Source: Miscanthus floridulus (lineage: Eukaryota; Streptophyta; Magnoliopsida; Poales; Poaceae). Taken from it: a DNA stretch of 64,000 bases. Under the pieces are notes generated by a model, which saw nothing but the letters and a program-made list of their open reading frames with translations, did not search any database and had not been told where the DNA came from. Location of the stretch: assembly GCF_019320115.1 (NCBI RefSeq), contig NC_089591.1:18640502-18704501 (forward strand). The letters run 5' to 3'. This document shows positions 18,710 through 29,984 of the stretch, piece after piece. Positions within the stretch are counted from its first letter, which is position 1, and every line of letters begins with the position of its first letter. The position numbers and the translations under genes are program-made.

Positions 18710-20774
18710 ATGGCTCAAATAAACAACAACAAGAAGTCACCCCAATTTGATGGTTCAAAGTATCCCTATTGGAAGGCTAAGATGACAACGTATATCAAGT
18801 CAATCAATAGAAAGGTTTGGAAAGTGGTGGAGACCAAGATTGATATAGAAGATCTAGAGAATCCCACCACCGCCGAAGAAGTACTTCTCCAAAACAACGA
18901 TATTGCCCTTAGTGCCATTCATGATGCTATTGATGAGAGAATATTTGAGAAAATCAAGAACATTGAGATGGCTTATGAGGCTTGGAAAAAGTTGGAGGAT
19001 TCATTTGAGGGCACTCAAGTGATGAAGGGTGCTAAGGCATATATCCTTAAGGAGAAGTTTGCTAGTTTCAAGATGAAGGAGGATGAGAGTGTGCCAGAGA
19101 TGTTTCCTAGGCTTCAAGTGCTTGTTAATAATCTCAAAGCACTTGGAGAGAAGGTGGAGGATAAGGACTTCTCCCATAAGTTCTTGAGATGCCTACCCTC
19201 AAGATTTAACACATTGGTCACTATTCTAGTGAAGAGTGGTTTGGACACCATGACACCAAACCAAGTGTTAGGAGATATAATGACCAATGATACATATAGA
19301 GATGGTGATGAGAAGGAAGAAAAGAAGGAGAAGAAAGATGAGAAGAAGGATGAGAAGAAGAAGAGTGGCATTCAAGGCCACATCTTCCAAGGGCAAGGCA
19401 AAACAAGAATCATCAAGTGAAGATGAAGACTTGAGCTTTGATGAGATGGATGATGAGAAGATGCCTCTCTTTGTTAAGAGATTTGGCAAGTTCATGATGA
19501 AGAAGGGCTACCCTACTAGAAGAAAGAAGTCTTCATCCAAGAACAAGGAAGAGTCAAGAAGGTACTTCAATTGTGGAAGCAAAGATCATCTTGTTGCTCA
19601 ATGCTCATACAAAAGTGACAATGATGATGACAAGAAGAATAAGAAGAAGGACAAGAAGGAAAAGAAAGAGAAGAAGGACAAGATGACCTTCAAGAAGAAG
19701 AAGGGTGGTTCATATGTGGTCACTTGCGATAGTGATACTTCCTCAAGTGATGATGATAGTGATGATGACAAGACCACCAAAAAGAAGGCACTTGCAAGCA
19801 TTGCTATCAATAAGAAGCCTTCTCTCTTTGACGCTCCATCATGCTTCATGGCTAAGGCCACTAAGGTACAAACTTGTGATGATGAAAGTGATGAGAAACA
19901 TGATAATGAAAATGAAAATGAAAGTGATAGTGATGATGATGAACCAACTAAGGAAGAACTACTTGACATGCTAGATGATTCTAAAGTACACTTTGAAATT
20001 AAGAGAAGGGAATGCAAAAGCTTACATAAGGAACTAAAAGCCCTTAAGCAAGCCTTTGATAAGCTCAATGCATCTCATGAGAGGCTAGAGGAAGCCCATG
20101 AGAAGCTTGGCAAGGTTCACAAGAAGCTTGAAAAAGCTCATTCCTCTTTACTTAATGAGCAAAGTGAAAAGAAGCATGTTGAGATATGTGATGTAGGCTT
20201 AACTTGTGATATAATTGATGAATCATTCCATAAGCCTATCATTGTTGCTCTCACTAACCCTTCTTATAGCACTTCTACTTCCACCTCATCTAGTAGTGAT
20301 GGTTTCACTTGTGATGCCTCACTAATGGTTGAGAATGAGACTCCCAAGAAGGAGATCAATGAGGTCACTCACACCTTGGCTAAGGCCTATGGTGGTGAGG
20401 ACCACTTGCTTATGTGCTTGGGTAGCCAAAGAGCTTCTCTCTATAAAGAGGGATTTGGCTATATCCCCAAGAAAGGCAAGGCGGCCTTTGCTCCTCACAA
20501 GACTAGTTTTGTGAAGAACAATGGTCGGTTTTGCACTAGTTGCAAGCAAGTTGGTCATAAAGAGCATGAGTGCAAGAACAAGAGCAAAAATGCTAAAGTA
20601 TCCTCAATTAAGATTAATTCTTTCTATGTGCTTACTAAGGGTACAAATAGTGTGAAAGCTAAGTTCATTGGTACACCATGGATGGGCTCAAAGAAGAAAG
20701 TCATTCGGGTGCCAAAGAGCTTGGTCACTAACCTTCAAGGACCCAAACAAGTTTGGCTACCTAAAAAGAATTGA
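18710..20774 (+). pseudogene. gag: Element A gag (frameshifted)
   Basis: Nucleocapsid/capsid polyprotein that packages retrotransposon RNA in cytoplasmic particles. The start ATG at 18710 begins MAQINNNKKSPQFDGSKYPY, and a Retrotran_gag/UBN2-like capsid region follows (residues ~60-200). At about 19360 the frame shifts from frame 2 to frame 3 in a Lys/Glu-rich tract, and the second frame runs to TGA at 20774. The second part has an acidic/Lys-rich linker, a coiled-coil-like heptad region (20000-20170) and two CCHC knuckles. The first (near 19570) has Tyr for its first Cys and is probably inactive; the second (CTSCKQVGHKEHEC, near 20535) is intact. The frame ends with the conserved GPKQVWLPKKN. 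About 690 residues in all, large as in Sireviruses. Confidence 0.9.
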
Positions 20775-20787
20775 TCTTCTTTTGTAG

Positions 20788-23700
20788 GTCAATTACAAAG
20801 CCAGAGGAAGGCATTGGGTTCTTGATAGTGGGTGCACTCAACACATGACCGGTGATGCAACAATGTTCAACTCAATCAATACCAATGGCAATGATGGTTA
20901 TGATAGTATCACATTTGGTGACAATGGCAATGGCAAGGTCATAGGTCTTGGTAAGATTGCAATATCCAATCACATGAACATATCTAATGTGTTGCTAGTA
21001 GAGAACTTGAACTTCAATTTGCTATCCGTGGCTCAATTGTGTGATCTTGAATTTAAATGCATCTTTGGGGTAGATGATGTAGAGATCATAAGTGTAGATG
21101 GCTCTAACTTGATCTTCAAAGGATTTAGATATGAGAATCTATACTTGGTTGATTTCAATGCTAGTGAAGCTCAATTATCTACATGTTTGTTCACTAAGTC
21201 TAGCATGGGTTGGTTATGGCATAGAAGGCTTGGTCATGTTGGAATGAAACAATTGAATAGATTGGTTAAGCATGACTTGGTTAGAGGCTTGAAAGATGTT
21301 GTGTTTGAGAAGGATAAGCTTTGTAGCTCTTGTTAAGCCAGTAAACAAATTGGAAACACCCATCCTAAGAAAAGCACGATGAGCACTAGTAAAGCATTTG
21401 AGTTATTGCACATGGATTTATTTGGGCCAACACAATACACTAGTATCGGTGGAAACAAATATAGCTTTGTGATAGTGGATGATTATACTAGATACACTTG
21501 GGTATTCTTTCTAGTGGACAAAAGTGATGTGTTTGCAACATTCAAATCATTTGTCAAGAGCATTCACAATGAGTTTGAAACAATCATCAAGAGAGTTAGA
21601 AGTGACAATGGTAGTGAGTTCAAGAACACTAGAATTGATGAGTTGTATCATGAATTTAGAATTAGACATCAATTCTCGACCAAGTATACTCCACAATCAA
21701 ATGGCCTTGTTGAGAGGAAGAATAGAACACTCATTAATATGGCAAGGTCTATGCTTAGTGAGTACAATGTGAGTCAATCTTTTTAGGCCGAAGCTATCAA
21801 CATGGCTTGCTATTGTAACAACCGCCTCTATTGTCACCCATTGAAAGAGAAGACACCATATGAGCTCTTGAATGGTAGAAAGCCCAATATTGCATATTTT
21901 TGGGTCTTTGGTTGCAAATGCTATATCTTGAAGAAAGACGCTAGATTGGGCAAATTTGACAAGAAATGTGATGAATGATTCCTACTTGGATACTCAACTA
22001 CTAGCAAAGCATATAGAGTTTGGAATTTGGTTAGTGGTACTCTTGAGGAAGTTCATGATGTTGAATTTGATGAAACCAAGGGTTCCCAAGATGAGAATGA
22101 GAAGTTGGAAGATGTTAGAGGCATTCAACTTTCAAATACCATGAAGAACATGGATGTTGGTAAATTAAGGCCTAGGCAAGTGAATGATGATGAAGATGAT
22201 CAAGTGCAAGTGCTCTCTAACACAAATTTGCAAGATGATACAAATTAAGCTAGTACAAATGGCTCTCATGACAATGAACAAAATCAAGTGGCTAATACAT
22301 CATCTCAACCCAATGATCAAGCAAGTGCAAGCAATTAAGTTTCAATACTCCAACCAACCAATATTACAAGGGATCATCCATTGGACACTATCATTGGTGA
22401 TATTTCAAGAGGTGTGCAAACTAGATCAAGATTGGCTTTATTTTGTGAGCATTTCTCATTTGTGTCATCCATTGAACCAAAGAAGATAGATAAAGCACTG
22501 AGGGATGTTAATTGGGTGAATGCTATGCATGAAGAATTGAATAACTTCACAAGAAATAAAGTATGAGAATTAGTAGAGAGACCAAAGGGACACAATGTGA
22601 TTGGAACCAAATGGGTTTTTAGAAACAAGCAAGATCAAGATGGGATAGTAGTAAGGAACAAAGCAAGATTGGTAACATAAGGATATACACAAATTGAAGG
22701 TCTTAACTTTAGAGAAACATATGCCCCGGTTGCTAGATTGAAAGCAATTAGAATCTTATTAGCCTATGCTTGTGCCCACAATATCAAGCTCTATCAAATG
22801 GATGTCAAGAGTGCATTTCTCAATGGTTACATCAATGAAGAAGTATATGTTGAGCAACCTCCCAGTTTTAAAGATGACAAGAAGCCCGCCCATGTGTACA
22901 AGTTAAAGAAGGCATTGTATGGCTTGAAGCAAGCACCTAGAGCATGGTATGAGAGATTGAGGGACTTCCTACTCTCTAAAGGGTTCATTATGGGCAAGGT
23001 TGACACCATTCTTTTCACCAAGAAGATTGGCAAAGACTTATTTGTGTTGCAAATCTATGTTGATGACATCATATTTGGATCAACCAATCATGACTTTTGT
23101 GAAGAGTTTGGAAAGATGATGGCTAATGAGTTTGAAATGTCCATGATTGGAGAGTTAAGTTACTTCCTTGGTCTTCAAATCAAGCAAATGAAGAATGGTA
23201 CATTTGGGAGTCAAGGCAAGTACATCAAAGACATGCTCAAGAAGTTTGGCATGAGTGATAGCAAAGCCATTAGCACACCAATAGGGACAAATGGCAACTT
23301 AGATAGTGATGCAAGTGGCAATATGGTAGATCAAAAATTGTATCGGTCTGTGATTGGAAGCCTACTCTATGTGACCGAATCAAGGCTGGATGTCATGTTT
23401 AGTGTATGCATGTGTGCAAGATTTCAAGCCTCACCAAGAGAAAGTCATTTGAAGGCTACAAAGAGAATATTGAGGTACTTAAAGCATACACAAAATGTTG
23501 GTTTATGGTATCCCAAAGGACGAAAGTTTGAGCTAGTTGGTTACTCCGACTCGGATTATGCGGGATGCAAGGTTGAAAGGAAAAGCACCTCAGGCACATG
23601 TTAATTGTTGGGAAGATCACTTGTTTCATGGTCATCAAAGAAGCAAAATAGTGTTGCATTATCAACCGCCAAAGCCAAATACATATCCGTCGGTAGTTGT

Positions 23701-24009
23701 TGTGCACAAATACTTTGGATGAAGGCCACTTTAAATGAGTTTGGAATCAAGTTCAAGAAAGTGCCATTGCTATGTGACAATGAGAGTGCAATCAAGTTAA
23801 TTAACAACCCAGTTCAACATGTAAGAGCAAAGCATATTGATGTCTGCCATCATTTCATAAGAGATCGCCAACAAAAAAGGGACATTTGCATTGAGAGTGT
23901 GGGCACCAAAGATCAACTTGCCGATATATTCACCAAGCCATTAGATGAGAAAAGGTTTTACAAGCTAAGGAATGAGTTGAACATATTGGATTTCTCAAAT
24001 ATGTGTTGA
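20788..24009 (+). pseudogene. pol: Element A pol: protease, integrase, RT, RNase H (stops in one frame)
   Basis: Opens after a TAG at 20785-20787 and stays in frame 1 for 3.2 kb. Protease: Asp-Ser-Gly at 20824-20832. Integrase: gag-pre-integrase HRRLGH near 21220, a Cys pair near 21325, and the D,D,E residues in HMDLFG (~21409), SDNGSEF (~21601) and GLVERKN (~21705). RT: the YQMDVKSAFLNG block (~22792) and catalytic YVDD at 23056-23067. RNase H: YSDSDYAG (~23543), DNESA (~23778) and the end at TGA 24007-24009. In-frame stops: 21334, 21784, 21976, 22246, 22336, 22564, 22678 and 23602. Seven of the eight sit where the family has Gln or Trp, so a single C-to-T or G-to-A change explains them; 21976 is ambiguous. 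No frameshift is seen in pol. Confidence 0.92.
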
Positions 24010-25125
24010 TGCATCCCCCCACTTATATGACATGCCTCTCCTTTGAGCAATCCAAGGTAAAAGTTGATTGGCATGACATACATCCTTACTAAGGACATGA
24101 TTAGTGCATCTAGTCATCTTTTACATTTAATAGGCTCATTCATGAAAATCAAATGAATTTGATGATTGTATGGTACGACTATTGCTTCTATGTTGACTTG
24201 ATCTAGTGGTAGCATATGACATGTTTGTGGGCTTGTAAACCAAGTGTTTGATCTAGAAAATGAGCTCTAAGTGTTTAACTCAACATGGTACAAGATAACC
24301 CTTATTTGGAGATGTGAAGAAGCTTGTCCTTGGATCAAACCGAGTTAAATATCTTTGACAAATGATCTAGATTGGACCAAATTTAGGAAAATAATCCTTA
24401 CCCCTTTGATTGACATTGATAATCTCAACCTATTTAAAATTAAACCTTTGTGGTCATTGATGACAAAGGGGGAGAAATAGTGTACAAAGATAGTGAAAAG
24501 ATAACAAAGGGGGAGAAATTGATATAGGGGGAGAGATATGACAATGTAAGGGATCAATTAAAATTTTGAGCACACAAGTAGGGGGAGCAAGCTCATAAAC
24601 TTGGTGGATGCATTTGAATGTGCATTTCATATGTTTGCTTGCATGGCACAAGTTTTAAATTTCAATATCCATGCTTGTGTGGTGTATGCTAGTTGTAGGT
24701 TTGAATGATAAAATAAAAAACTAGCATGCATAGGTTAAGTAACTAGACTCATGCTCATATTATAAAAACTATACCCTTGCTTCTAATGTTGATCTCATAG
24801 GGTATTCTAGTTTTTATGTATGTCTAGTTACTCATGGTGCTAACGATGGTATATTAGTGCACTCCGATTGGTATCATGCTTCAAAGGTCCATCTCTTATA
24901 CCTTAGCATCATTTGGTAGATATTGTCTCCTATATTTCCTATCTAAGCATATGTGCAAGCTACAATCCAAACTCTTAGCACATATGTAGGGGGAGCAATT
25001 GCTACCGTTTAGGGTTCATGAAACTTGTCCATATCCTTTTACACATGGTAAATATGCTTGGGCAAGCAACATGGATTCAATTAAATTTCAATTCATATCT
25101 TTGTGTAAGGGTTGTCATCGATTAC
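24010..25125 (+). other. Element A 3' non-coding region with repeated polypurine tracts
   Basis: Non-coding. caaagggggag or tagggggag motifs stand at about 24462, 24504, 24525, 24579 and 24987, before the terminal tract. Multiple PPT copies are a known Sirevirus feature. The block 24455-25140 is similar to the C tails at 14990-15744 and 44960-45715. Confidence 0.75.
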
Positions 25126-25140
25126 CAAAAAAGGGGAGAT
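25126..25140 (+). promoter_or_regulatory. Element A polypurine tract
   Basis: caaaaaaggggagat immediately before the 3' LTR: primer for plus-strand DNA synthesis. Confidence 0.85.
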
Positions 25141-27041
25141 TGAAAGCTCTAGTTTGGTTTTGGTGAATTGATGAAACTCTAAGTGCTAACCTAGTTTATC
25201 AAAGTGGTTATGAGATAAGTAGCACTACTCCAAGTGGTGAAGCAAATGAAGATCATGACATGATGATGGCATGGTGATAATCAAATGCTTGGACATGAAA
25301 AAGAAGAAAGAGAAAAACAAAAGGCTCAAGGCAAAGGTAAAACTTAATAGGAGCTTTTTTTATTTTGGTGATCGAGACACTTAGTGAGTGTGATCACATT
25401 TAGGATCGATAGACATACTATTAAGAGGGTTGAAATTCATATCAAAATGTAGTTATCAAAGTGCCACCAGATGCTCTAACTCATTGCCTATGCATTTAGG
25501 ATCTAGTGGAGTGCTAACACCCTTGAAAATGTTTGTGAAAATATGCTAACACACATGCACGAAGTGTTACACTTGGTGGTTGGCACATTTGATCAAGGGT
25601 GGTGAAGTTTCGGGTCAAAAGGAGCTATTTCGTATTGACCGAACTCTGCCTTGGGCAGTGATCGAACTCTGACTCTGCCTCTGGTTTGTGGTGCACAGTG
25701 AAGGCTACCCTCGGTCCTTTGACCGGACGCTGAGAAGAAATTGGATCGGACACGCTGGTGGTGTGTCCGGTCAGGTGATGATGTACACTGACGAAAGCAT
25801 CTGAATAGGCTAGTAAGGACTGGACTCTGGTCAGTATCCGGTCACCTATGATTGGACGCGTCCGATCATGAAAAACCGGCTCTGATGCCATACTGCAAAT
25901 GACCGGACTCCAATGATGGAGCGTCCGGTGACTTTGAGCAATGCGTCCGGTCACAACTTAAGTGCACTGATGATCGTTGAGATCGGGCAATCTGCATTTG
26001 AAGCTGGGGACACGTGGCAAAAATCTGAGGACCAGACGCTAGGGTCCTGCGTCCAGTCAATCCAACCAGCACGTCCGATCATCCCTATTTTTAGGGAACA
26101 AAGAGCCAATGGCTCTATTCATGGGGGCTCTCTATTTAAGCCCCATGGCCAACTCAAGCTCACTCTCTTGGCCATTTGCATTGACATAGCAACCTTGTGA
26201 GCTTAGCCAAAGCCCTCCCACTCATCTCTATCATTGATTCATCATCTTTGTGAGATTGGGAGCGAATCCAAGTGCATTGCTTGTGTGTTTGAATCTAGAA
26301 GCACTTGGTGTTCATGTTTCGCTGTGGGTTTGGCTTGTTACTCCTGGTGGTTGCCACTACCTAGATGGCTTGGAGTAGCGAGGATCGTCAAGCGGAGGTT
26401 GGTGATTGTCTTTGGCTTCGATCGTGGTGATTGTAAGGGGTTCTTGACTTTTCCCCGGCAGAGAGGCAATAGGTACTTTAGTAAATTGCTCGTGGCTTGT
26501 GTGATCCTCATCTTATATTAGTTGTGCGGCACCCTATTGGGGGTTTGGCGTGTGATGCCAATTAGCGCGTGAACCTCCAAGTGAGTGAATCGCCACAATG
26601 AGGACTAGCTTATCGGCAAGTAAGTGAACCTTGGTAAAAAATCATTGTGTCATTATTTGATTCTGAGCTAATTGGTCTTCATTAGTATTCATTCTTGTGA
26701 TTGATTGGTTCATTCCTCGACTCGGCGGTATAATCATCTTACTCTCTCTTTTCATTACTATAAACTAGTTGTCAAGCTCTTCAGTGTAGCTAGTCATGAG
26801 AGGTTGTTAGTTTGGTTAGTGTGGCCTTTAGTTAGCCTTTGAGAGCACACTAACTTAGTGTAGTGACATAGCCATTGTGTGGATAGAGACTATATAAACT
26901 AGAATTGTGGTAGGTGGCTTGCATTTTTAGTAGGCTAGCGCAACACTCGCTTTGCCTCATATTTGTCTAACCGGTTTGCTAAGTGTTGTTGTAGAAATTT
27001 TTAATAGGCTATTCACCCCCTCTAGCCATTAGGACCTTTCA
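25141..27041 (+). repeat. Element A 3' LTR
   Basis: 1901 bp, same ends as the 5' LTR. Differs by many scattered substitutions, mainly transitions, so A is not a very recent insertion. TATA-like tctatttaag at 26131-26140. Confidence 0.9.
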
Positions 27042-27046
27042 GCAGT

Positions 27047-28421
27047 CAGGTGCCACCACCTCTTTTTGGTAGAGAGCAAGGGAGGAGGGCTGGTCACCGC
27101 CATGGTGATGGTGGTGCACCGCCCTATTTTTCCCGAGAGCAAGGTTTTCGCGGGGTTGGCTAGGGTGGCACCACCACCCCCTGTCCAGTGCCACCGCTGC
27201 TTGTCCGGTGACCATGGCTAGTCATACTAGCCATTGGATTCAATCATTGGGGGCCACTGCCACCCATGTATGGTCACCGCACCATCGTGTCCGTTGCCCT
27301 CGTAGAAACCAGTAGCTTTGCTCCAACAGTTCTATTAGGCCTGGGGTCTATAAATAGAGGAGGAGCTCAGGATAGGTTGAGGTTGAGCACCTTGGGAATG
27401 TGTTACCCTTGTGTGTGCTTGGTTTGATCAGCCTCTAACTCACTTGTGCTTGCAAGAAGTGTGAATCCATTATGAGTGAGTGATTCTAGTGCGTTGCATT
27501 GTGAGATTGCATTGAGTGGCACTAGGTGATCGAGTTGCAAGCTGGTGGTGCTTGTTACTCTTGGAGGTTGCCACCTCCTAGATGGCTTGGTGGTGGTCTC
27601 CGTTGAAGCACACAAAGAAGATTGTGCATTGCTCCAGAGAAGTGATTGTGAGGGGGATTGTGCTCACCCACGGAAGCCACAAAGATCAACACTAGTAGAG
27701 CGAGTCGTGAAGGGCGACAAGTGGTCTGGCTAGGTCAAGTGCTAGAACTTGTGGTAAGCACTCCATGTGTGGGAGTGTGACTTGCGGGTCACCATTAGCA
27801 AGAGGACCAGTGGCAACCTTAGAGCTTGTCTCAATGGGGACTAACTTGGTGGCAACCAAGTGAACCCCAGGATACAAATAATCATGTCATCCTTGTCTTT
27901 CCATTGGTTTGCATTCCCCTTTATACAAGCTTGTATTTATATTTCATATATTGTGCTTGTGTAGTTGCTCTTATAATTAGTTGACTTGAGTAGTTTGCTA
28001 GTTACATTCTTGCTTGTGTAGCATAGAAGTAGCTCCCTTGCGTGACTAATTTGGTTAGAGTAACCTTGTTAGTCACATTGCTTAGTTTGTGTAGCTAAGT
28101 AATTTGCACTCTCTAATTTGGCATTAGTTTCCTTGTTATTGAGCATTGCTAGTAGGCTTAGGAGCTTTGTGCTTTTGCATCGCTAGCATATGTAGGAGCT
28201 CCCCGATTGCCAAAGTACTAGTGCATAAGTTTGTGTGACCTTACTATAAAATTGATTAGGTGAGGTCTAGCTAGCCCAGCATCTTTGTTGCCTAATTACG
28301 ATCTTTATAAGGTGCTTGTGGACTTAGATAGAGGGGTGTAGTCTTGGCTAGACTGATAGTTTTAATTCCGCATTTGTTTTGGATGGCCAACGCAATTAAT
28401 TTTAGAAAGGACTATTCACCC
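27047..28421 (+). mobile_element. Element C left LTR, part 2
   Basis: Resumes after the right A target copy (27042-27046) with more caccgcc-rich repeat, then a strong TATA (tctataaatagagg, 27347-27360), then the transcribed part mirrored in C' (13954-14829). Interrupted by element B inside the actattcaccc motif, close to the LTR end. Confidence 0.85.
27347..27360 (+). promoter_or_regulatory. TATA box of element C LTR
   Basis: tctataaatagagg matches the plant TATA consensus well and lies between the repeat-rich U3 and the conserved R/U5 part. Confidence 0.65.
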
Positions 28422-29917
28422 TATAAGGAAAATGGACCCTAGGCCCATTTACTTTGGATTTTGGTGTTTGATGACCAACACAACCAAATTGGACTAATGA
28501 ATTTACAAGTAACTATTTTGTAGTTCAATAGGGTGCTAGAGATGACTTGGACGAAGGTGATATGATAATCCCATGATCAAGACCATAAGAAAGACCCTAG
28601 AAACACAAGAGAAGAGCCAAGATATCTAGCAAAGTCCAAGCACGAAGATGGAAACCTAGCTAGATGCAAGATCATGAAGAAATGAGCTCGACAGAGGTGA
28701 TCGAACGCGGCCCTAATATGGACCGAACGCGTTCGATCAGTTGCTCGACAACACCACGCGTCGGCAGCTGTGACCAGACGTTGAGCAACAATGACCGGAC
28801 GCTGAGCGAAGCAGTGACCGGACGCATCGGTGATACTGTTCATCATCACGACAATGTTTTCAGCGTGATCGGACGCAGTGGTATTGGATGACCAGACATA
28901 GGAACTACTGTGTCCAATCGAGTCTAGAGAGGTTCTAGAGCGGCGCCAGTGTGATCAGGCACGCCTGATCGAGTGAGACTGGACTCAGCCCAAAGTCCAA
29001 TCAACGCACGTGATCTAACGGTCAGGACGACTGGACGCGTACGGTCAGGACGACGGCAGCGTCCGGTCAATAGCAGAAAGGTGGGTTTCATCCCCAACGG
29101 CTACTTTCTCAGGGGGGCTTATAAATAGACCCCCAACCGGCCATTGGAGAAGTGGAGAAGTGAGGAAACATATCAAGGTTGTTGATACACCATTTTAGTG
29201 ATCTCCAATTGCATAGTGCTTAGTGATTCATTAGGTGATTAACATAGGTGCTTTGCGAAGTGCTTAGGTTAATTAGACCACCACTTATGCGCTTGCTCTA
29301 GGTTTAGGCCTAGTGTTTTGTGAGGTTTGCATACCTCTTACCACTCGGTGCTTGCGCGCACCATTGTTGTACATCAGAGCTTGTAATCTTGCAAGATCAC
29401 ACCAACCGCATTTGTGGTGTGGCCGCCACCATGTATTAGAGGGAACAAGGCCCGTGGCGGTTCGGCCGGAAGCTTGATAGTAAAGACAACAGGGAGCAGT
29501 CCGGAAGAGACTTGCCAGAAGGCACTTTGGAGACCCACTTGCATGTGGGGAAGGCCCGAGGCTATCCACGGAGTTACCCAACCAGAAGCTTAGCCCTTGC
29601 GAGGGATTCCTTACGAGGGGCTCCAACGAGGACTAGGGGGAAGCTTGCACGCTTCTCGATGCCTTGGAAAAATATCGGAGTCATCGACGGGAGTTTGCAT
29701 ATCTCTACCTTACTCTTTAGCTTCCGCATTTACATTGTTTGCGTAACTCCTTTTGCTGTAGAGATAGGAACACACTAGCAAAACCATAGTTGCACTTTTA
29801 GATAGTTTATCTTTTGCATAGGTTTCGCTAAGAATAGAAAAAGAGGCCATAGTTTAGAGTTAGAGTTTTAAGTTGCCTAATTCACCACCCCCCTCTTAGG
29901 CATCATGGTCCCTTTCA
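28422..29917 (+). repeat. Element B 5' LTR
   Basis: 1496 bp. It starts tataaggaaaatgg (TG mutated to TA; the 3' copy has tgtaaggaaaatgg) and ends catggtccctttca. It holds a gaccggacg-rich block at 28690-29060 and a TATA (cttataaatagacc, 29118-29131). Confidence 0.9.
29118..29131 (+). promoter_or_regulatory. TATA box of element B 5' LTR
   Basis: cttataaatagacc, conserved in the 3' LTR at 38331-38344. Confidence 0.65.
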
Positions 29918-29919
29918 TT

Positions 29920-29931
29920 TGGTATCAGAGT
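29920..29931 (+). promoter_or_regulatory. Primer binding site of element B
   Basis: tggtatcagagt two bases after the LTR. One base from the full initiator Met-tRNA complement. Confidence 0.85.
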
Positions 29932-29984
29932 CGGTTGGCTCAATTTGGACCTTTGGCTTCACCGTCGTTGAGCCGATGCTATTT

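Larger units (their letters stand above)
16771..27041 (+). mobile_element. Element A: Sirevirus-type Ty1/copia retrotransposon with gag and pol
   Basis: A 10271-bp element with LTRs at 16771-18652 and 25141-27041, a Met-tRNA primer site, gag, pol and a 3' region with repeated polypurine tracts, all on +. Flanking 5-bp sites are gcggt (16766-16770) and gcagt (27042-27046), one mismatch. The order gag, protease, integrase, reverse transcriptase, RNase H is that of copia elements. The repeated PPT, the large gag with zinc knuckles and a coiled-coil-like Lys/Glu-rich middle, and the long 3' non-coding region are Sirevirus hallmarks. Multiple stops and a gag frameshift make it defective. It is inserted in the left LTR of C, so it is younger than C. 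Confidence 0.9.

Noticed and set aside
19598..20068. 156-codon minus frame, Ser/Leu-rich
   Set aside because: Antisense of the Lys/Asp/Glu-rich gag linker of element A. The sense strand has the knuckle motifs and the continuous gag.
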